Assembly (NCBI GenBank): GCA_934436505.1
Contig: CAKSAP010000001.1
Coordinates: 434,001-498,000, forward strand
Reading direction: 5' to 3'
From: an uncultured Eubacteriales bacterium
Lineage (GTDB): Bacteria; Bacillota; Clostridia; Oscillospirales; Acutalibacteraceae
DNA: 64,000 bases
Positions 59,931 through 64,000 of the stretch are shown piece by piece. The position numbers and the translations under genes were made by a program. Under the pieces are notes generated by a model, which was not told the origin of the DNA, did not search any database, and saw only the letters and a program-made list of their open reading frames with translations. Position 1 is the stretch's first letter. Each line of letters starts with the position of its first letter.

Positions 59931-62477
59931 TCAGTCTAAATCAATATCCTTTTGAATCCGTCCGTGCCACACGGCGTTTCCGATGTTTATGGGCGAAGTC
60001 AAAACCTTTATTTTATTCTTGATTGCCGTAAACGGATTGCTGTCTTTTTCAACGTCGCAAAGGCTCATTACGGATATGCTCTCTTTAAGCTGTGCAAGGC
60101 TGAAGCGGCGGTCCTTTCCTATTTCGACCGTCTTTTCTTCATTCGGGAAGAGATCAAAGAAATTGTCCGAGAACGGCTCTTGAGAAATACTGCTTTCAAG
60201 CTTTACAAGTCGGGCATAGCGGTCGCTTTTGAGCTTTATTTCAAGTCCCGACGGTGCTTCCGAAATGTGCATTTCAATTTTTGCCGAGGGTAAGCGCATT
60301 TTCTTTTCCTTGTCGAACAAAAGCGTTCTGTCGGCTGTCAAAATGCCGTTTTCAAAAAGCTTTATACGCATCACGGCACTGTGCTTGCCCGAGCCTTTAA
60401 GCAGTTCGGAATTTTTAAGGTCGAAAGCGAGCGTGCTTGAAAGAGCAGGCACACTCAAAGCTTTTTCGCCCGAGCAAACCGAAATTTCCTTGTTGAAATC
60501 AAATACGCTGTACTCGACACGCACCGTTTTTTCGCCGTCAAAATCGTTTAACACGAACAATTTTACGCCGTTCTTCGAGTTCTCGGCGGATACGGTCAGG
60601 GGTGCGTTGAAATTCCTTGCGCAATACTGCAAAGCCTTGTAATTGCCGTAATAATCATAGCTTGCCCAAGAGCATACGGGCCAACAGTCGTTGAACTGCC
60701 AATACATAGCGCCGTTGCACCTGCCCCTGTTCCTGCGCCAATGCTCGGTTGCGTCCTCGATACACTCCGATTGCGTTATCTGTGAAAGATATATGTAATC
60801 CTCAAATTTTTTCGGCAGATTGAAGCGAGAGGCAATGTAGTATATCATTTTATCGTTGCCGTTAAGGCATTTTTGGTGCGAGAGGAAAACTTCGCTTGAA
60901 AGCGACAATTCTCCGTCGCCCGCAAATTTCCTGACGGTCTTTATGTCGGGGAGGCTTTCAAAGCCGAATTCCGAGCAAAATCTTGTCATCCTCTTGCGGT
61001 AAAAGGTCATAGGCTTCAAGCCGTGCCAAACCGCCCAAAGATGCGTGTCGCCCACATTGTCGCAGTCAACGCCTTTGTTGTGCGATACTCCGCAGGGCGA
61101 GCCGGGGATATACGAGGTGTCGGGGTCGTATTTTCTCAGCTCGGGCTCGAGAATTTCATAGAAAAACTTTTCAGTCCAAGCAACATAGTCCTTCATGAGC
61201 ATCCAGCCGTTGTGCATTTCCTCAATTTCGTTGTTTCCGCACCAAAGAGCCAACGACGGATGGTCGCAAAGACGCTTGACGTTGTATTTAATTTCTTTTT
61301 TGACGTTTTCAAGAAAGCTCTCCTTGAAGAACGGGTACGCCTGACAGGCAAACTGAAAATCCTGCCACAGAAGAATACCCATCTCGTCGCATTTTGAGTA
61401 AAATTCGTCGCTTTCATAGAAGCCGCCGCCCCAAATACGAAGCATATTCATATTTGAAAATCTGACGGCATTGAGCATTTTTTCAAGCTGCTCCCCGTCA
61501 AATCTTGTGATAAACGAGTCGGGCGGAATGTAGTTTGAGCCCTTTATGAAAAGCGGAACGCCGTTTAACACGAATTTGAAATTTGAGCCGTATTCGTCTC
61601 GGCTTCTGTCAAGATACAGGGTGCGAAGTCCGATTTTCTTTTCGTAGGAGTCAACGGTTTTTCCGTCCCTTTTCAAAACGGCTTTGACGGTGTAAAGCGG
61701 CTGCTTTTCTTTGCGTGAAAGCTCATAGGTCTGCCAAAGCTCGGGGTTTTCTATTATAAAATCGGCACTCTCGCCGTCTTTTTTCAAAACTGTGCCGTCG
61801 GGGGAAATAACGCTCAATTCACATTCGATGTTATCGGCGTATTTCTCCGTTTCGGTGCTTAATTTAACCGTAACTTTGCCGCCTGAATGAACTTGCTTTG
61901 CGGAAAGATAGGTAATTCTTGCGCCGTTTATGAAAACAAGGCTTATATCGTCGGATATTCCGCTCGGAGGCAAAACGGGACCCCAATCCCAGCCGAAATG
62001 AGACTGCGGCTTGCGGATATGCACAATTCCGTTTTGACCGTTGCTGTTCGGCGGCGCAGACTCTTTTTTGTATATTTTTTCAACATAGTTTACAGGAGAA
62101 TAGAAAATTATTTTAATTTCATTTTCGCCGTTTTTAAGGTAGTCTTTAACGGGAAACTCGTGCTTTATAAAGCAGTTGTCGGCACTTCCGATTTTCTCGC
62201 CGTTTATGAAAATATCGCATATAGTGTCGAGCATTTTGCAGGAGAGAATAATATCGTCGCTTCCGAGCTGCTCTTCGTCGAGAGTGAAAGTCCTTTTGTA
62301 TTCCCAATCTTTTTTGCCGACAAAGTCAGCGTCCTTTTCGTTAAGACCTATAAACGGGTCCTCGATGATTTTGTTGTCGATTAAATCTAAAAAGTTACAG
62401 CCGGGGACTGTTGCAGGATAATATTTATCCGTGTTACATTCCCTGAATTGCCATTTTCCGTTGAGTGAAAGCTCCAT
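59931..62477 (-). CDS. GH2 beta-mannosidase
   Basis: An 848-residue GH2 enzyme with sugar-binding, Ig-like and TIM-barrel domains in order. HFGWDWGP is the beta-mannosidase signature. The acid/base is in WCGNNEIEEM and the nucleophile in FCSEFGFESLP. It releases mannose from beta-mannosides such as N-glycan cores or mannan pieces. No signal peptide. It is cotranscribed with the GH30 gene and the Pr6Pr membrane gene (5-base gap). Confidence 0.9.
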   Translation of the reverse strand: MELSLNGKWQFRECNTDKYYPATVPGCNFLDLIDNKIIEDPFIGLNEKDADFVGKKDWEYKRTFTLDEEQLGSDDIILSCKMLDTICDIFINGEKIGSADNCFIKHEFPVKDYLKNGENEIKIIFYSPVNYVEKIYKKESAPPNSNGQNGIVHIRKPQSHFGWDWGPVLPPSGISDDISLVFINGARITYLSAKQVHSGGKVTVKLSTETEKYADNIECELSVISPDGTVLKKDGESADFIIENPELWQTYELSRKEKQPLYTVKAVLKRDGKTVDSYEKKIGLRTLYLDRSRDEYGSNFKFVLNGVPLFIKGSNYIPPDSFITRFDGEQLEKMLNAVRFSNMNMLRIWGGGFYESDEFYSKCDEMGILLWQDFQFACQAYPFFKESFLENVKKEIKYNVKRLCDHPSLALWCGNNEIEEMHNGWMLMKDYVAWTEKFFYEILEPELRKYDPDTSYIPGSPCGVSHNKGVDCDNVGDTHLWAVWHGLKPMTFYRKRMTRFCSEFGFESLPDIKTVRKFAGDGELSLSSEVFLSHQKCLNGNDKMIYYIASRFNLPKKFEDYIYLSQITQSECIEDATEHWRRNRGRCNGAMYWQFNDCWPVCSWASYDYYGNYKALQYCARNFNAPLTVSAENSKNGVKLFVLNDFDGEKTVRVEYSVFDFNKEISVCSGEKALSVPALSSTLAFDLKNSELLKGSGKHSAVMRIKLFENGILTADRTLLFDKEKKMRLPSAKIEMHISEAPSGLEIKLKSDRYARLVKLESSISQEPFSDNFFDLFPNEEKTVEIGKDRRFSLAQLKESISVMSLCDVEKDSNPFTAIKNKIKVLTSPINIGNAVWHGRIQKDIDLD

Positions 62478-62482
62478 TTTTT

Positions 62483-63220
62483 TCAGTTCCTTATTCTTTT
62501 ATTATGTATTGATACGATTATTGCCGTTACGCCGACAAAAAGCAAAATTCCGAAAACAAGCATTACCGAGATAATTCCGTATGCCGCAGGGAGATTTATC
62601 GGTTTGTCGCCGAAGAACAGACCCCATATAAATTCGGGATTGTAGAACGGGTAAGGGTAATATTGCGGGTCGGAATATGCGCCCCGTATCATTGAAAATA
62701 TTGAATACACAAGCGGATATATTCCCGAAAGCACAAGGCATTTTTTGCCTATTTTTTTATTGTTGAACGGGAAAAACCACAAAACGAGCACAACGACGGG
62801 CATTATCATATGATAATAAATCTGTATAAAGCTCGACATCGAGTGAATTGCCGTATCCCATTTAGACGGCGGCGTCATACCCAGCGGAATACCGCCGCAG
62901 TAGGTTATGCCCGCAATCAGGACATACACCGTGATCAATGCGCCGAAGGTCGGGTTGAAGCCGATTTTTTGCGCTCTTTTGCATCCGAAAATTCCGAGCG
63001 ACGCAAACAGCAGGTAAACATAGCAGAAAAAGTTTGACTGCACTGTGAAGTAGGAAAGAATATTGTATTTTCCGTAATCCACGGGACTGTACTGCGGATC
63101 GTATTCGTAAACATAGCACGAAAGGCGGTGGGCGAATATCAGAAAACCGAACACCGACAAAATTAAAAGCAAAACTCCGAGTGCCTTATTTTTAGCGGAC
63201 GGATTTAATCTTGATTCCAT
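62483..63220 (-). CDS. Pr6Pr-family membrane protein
   Basis: A 245-residue protein with six or seven hydrophobic segments. The FTVQSNFFCYVYLL and HMIMPVVVLVLWFFPF segments recall the Pr6Pr (FAR-17a/AIG1-like) family. Function is unknown. It heads the hydrolase run with a 5-base gap, but a role in glycan use cannot be shown. Confidence 0.75.
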   Translation of the reverse strand: MESRLNPSAKNKALGVLLLILSVFGFLIFAHRLSCYVYEYDPQYSPVDYGKYNILSYFTVQSNFFCYVYLLFASLGIFGCKRAQKIGFNPTFGALITVYVLIAGITYCGGIPLGMTPPSKWDTAIHSMSSFIQIYYHMIMPVVVLVLWFFPFNNKKIGKKCLVLSGIYPLVYSIFSMIRGAYSDPQYYPYPFYNPEFIWGLFFGDKPINLPAAYGIISVMLVFGILLFVGVTAIIVSIHNKRIRN

Positions 63221-63300
63221 AATGTTACCCCCCCCTTTTTTTATTTAATCATTTTAACAGAAAAATATAGCCTATGCAATAAGCAATCGCATATTTTAGG

Positions 63301-63329
63301 TTGACACAATACGCTTCTTATGTTATCAT
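63301..63329 (+). promoter_or_regulatory. Promoter of the MATE gene leader
   Basis: TTGACA (63301-63306) and TATCAT (63324-63329) are separated by 17 bases, giving a leader of about 90 bases before the ATG at 63428. Confidence 0.75.
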
Positions 63330-63381
63330 CTTTAGCACAAAACCCTAACGGGAGTGGATTTTTCAAGAGAAATCTTTTTTC

Positions 63382-63412
63382 GCCACGCAGAGATAATCTG
63401 TGTGGCTTTTTT
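63382..63412 (+). terminator. Intrinsic terminator in the MATE gene leader
   Basis: A 10-bp stem (GCCACGCAGA with TCTGTGTGGC, wobbles allowed) encloses GATAA and is followed by six Ts. It lies between promoter and gene, so it is probably an attenuator. A 20-codon GTG frame (63356-63418) runs through it, but its ribosome site is too close to be convincing. Confidence 0.7.
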
Positions 63413-63427
63413 GTTGTGAGGTAAGAG

Positions 63428-64000
63428 ATGGATAATAATTTTATGAAGGAAAAGAAAATTTTACCGCTTGTTATTTCAATGTCGCTGCCTATGGTGGTAT
63501 CAATGGCGGTAAACTCGCTTTATAATATCGTTGACAGCTACTTTGTCGCAAAGATAAGCGAGGACGCAATGACGGCACTTTCGCTTGTCTATCCCGTGCA
63601 AAGTCTTATGACGGCGATTGCGGTCGGCTTCGGAATAGGTATGAACGCAAGAATAGCCTATTGCCTCGGCGCAGGCAGAAAAAAGGAAGCCGACGAAGCG
63701 GCTGTAACGGGCTTGCTTTTGAGTGCGGTGCACGGCGTTTTGCTTATGATAATTTGCATTTTGGGTATGCGTTGGTTTTTGTCGCTGTACACGGAGGACG
63801 AGGCGTTAATCGAGATGGGACTTGCCTATGCAAACAGGGCGTTCTTGTTTTCGGTTGTGATTATGCTCGGCATTTCGCTTGAAAAGGTGTTTCAGGCGGT
63901 CGGCAGAATGAACAGCACAATGGTCTGTATGCTGCTCGGCTTTATAACAAATATCGTGCTTGACCCGATTATGATTTTCGGCTTGTTAGGCTGTCCTAAA
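63428..64000 (+). CDS. MATE-family efflux transporter (partial, runs off right edge)
   Basis: The first 191 residues of a MATE exporter. The MVVSMAVNSLYNIVDSYFVAK segment and GFGIGMNARIAYCLGAGRKKEA are the typical first-half motifs. About five hydrophobic segments are present before the edge. Such proteins expel drugs or metabolites with Na+ or H+ gradients. The frame has no stop before 64000. Confidence 0.88.
   Translation, partial: MDNNFMKEKKILPLVISMSLPMVVSMAVNSLYNIVDSYFVAKISEDAMTALSLVYPVQSLMTAIAVGFGIGMNARIAYCLGAGRKKEADEAAVTGLLLSAVHGVLLMIICILGMRWFLSLYTEDEALIEMGLAYANRAFLFSVVIMLGISLEKVFQAVGRMNSTMVCMLLGFITNIVLDPIMIFGLLGCPK

Noticed and set aside
63356..63418. 20-codon GTG leader peptide in the MATE leader
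   Set aside because: The GGGAG motif touches the GTG with no spacing, so translation is doubtful; kept only as a note.

Overview
The window looks like the chromosome of a spore-forming, gut-type clostridium (Bacillota, probably Oscillospiraceae/Ruminococcaceae). The reasons are SpoIID and SpoIIQ-like genes, a holB-ricT pair, a Gram-positive LexA box, TTGACA/TATAAT promoters with strong GGAGG ribosome sites, and several host- or plant-glycan hydrolases. No species is claimed.

Left part (1-15726), accessory DNA stacked at the 3' end of a guaA-type gene. Positions 1-1440 hold a surface-protein tail, a 42-residue peptide gene, an IS3 transposase scrap, a truncated XRE regulator and a GNAT acetyltransferase. 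An att-like site follows (1530-1736), then an ECF-type sigma factor with a membrane partner (1862-3603). Next comes an integrative mobilizable element of about 12 kb (3822-15726) bounded by 33-bp imperfect direct repeats. Its backbone on the minus strand is xis, int, mobC-like, RepA-like ATPase, Mob/Pre relaxase and tnpV. Its cargo is defensive: a Gabija-like pair (OLD-type ATPase/TOPRIM nuclease plus UvrD-like helicase), a type II restriction-modification module with an MjaI-family endonuclease and a methyltransferase carrying an SNase-like tail, and an XRE/HEPN-like pair. The same arm-core-arm spacing occurs at 1530-1736 and at the ends of the element, which points to tandem accretion at one attachment site.

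Core part (15715-39567). Purine genes (ATP-PPase-only guaA paralogue, full guaA, purA), a Fur-type regulator with a metal exporter, a ferredoxin, a colinear run of citrate synthase, membrane protein, AEC carrier, holB and ricT, then spoIID, a HAD phosphatase, xth and a DMT transporter. Then come an E2-acyltransferase-like protein with a long charged coiled coil, a GH110 galactosidase divergent from a GPH sugar transporter with a long coiled-coil tail, and nadB-nadC.

Right part (39700-64000). A tRNA-Arg with a duplicated 3' end, three intergenic blocks built from shared palindromic repeat modules, an XRE-DUF2157/GDYXXLXY-like pair, a SpoIIQ-like M23 protein with a forespore-type promoter, a candidate small RNA, lexA with its operator, a radical SAM enzyme, lgt-folD and a GPH transporter. 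A heterodimeric ABC exporter follows, preceded by a 34-codon leader ORF and an intrinsic terminator. A glycan locus (Pr6Pr membrane protein, GH2 beta-mannosidase, GH30, GPH transporter, LRR protein) and the start of a MATE exporter with a terminator-bearing leader close the window.

All calls come from reading the sequence and recalling family motifs; no database search was run.
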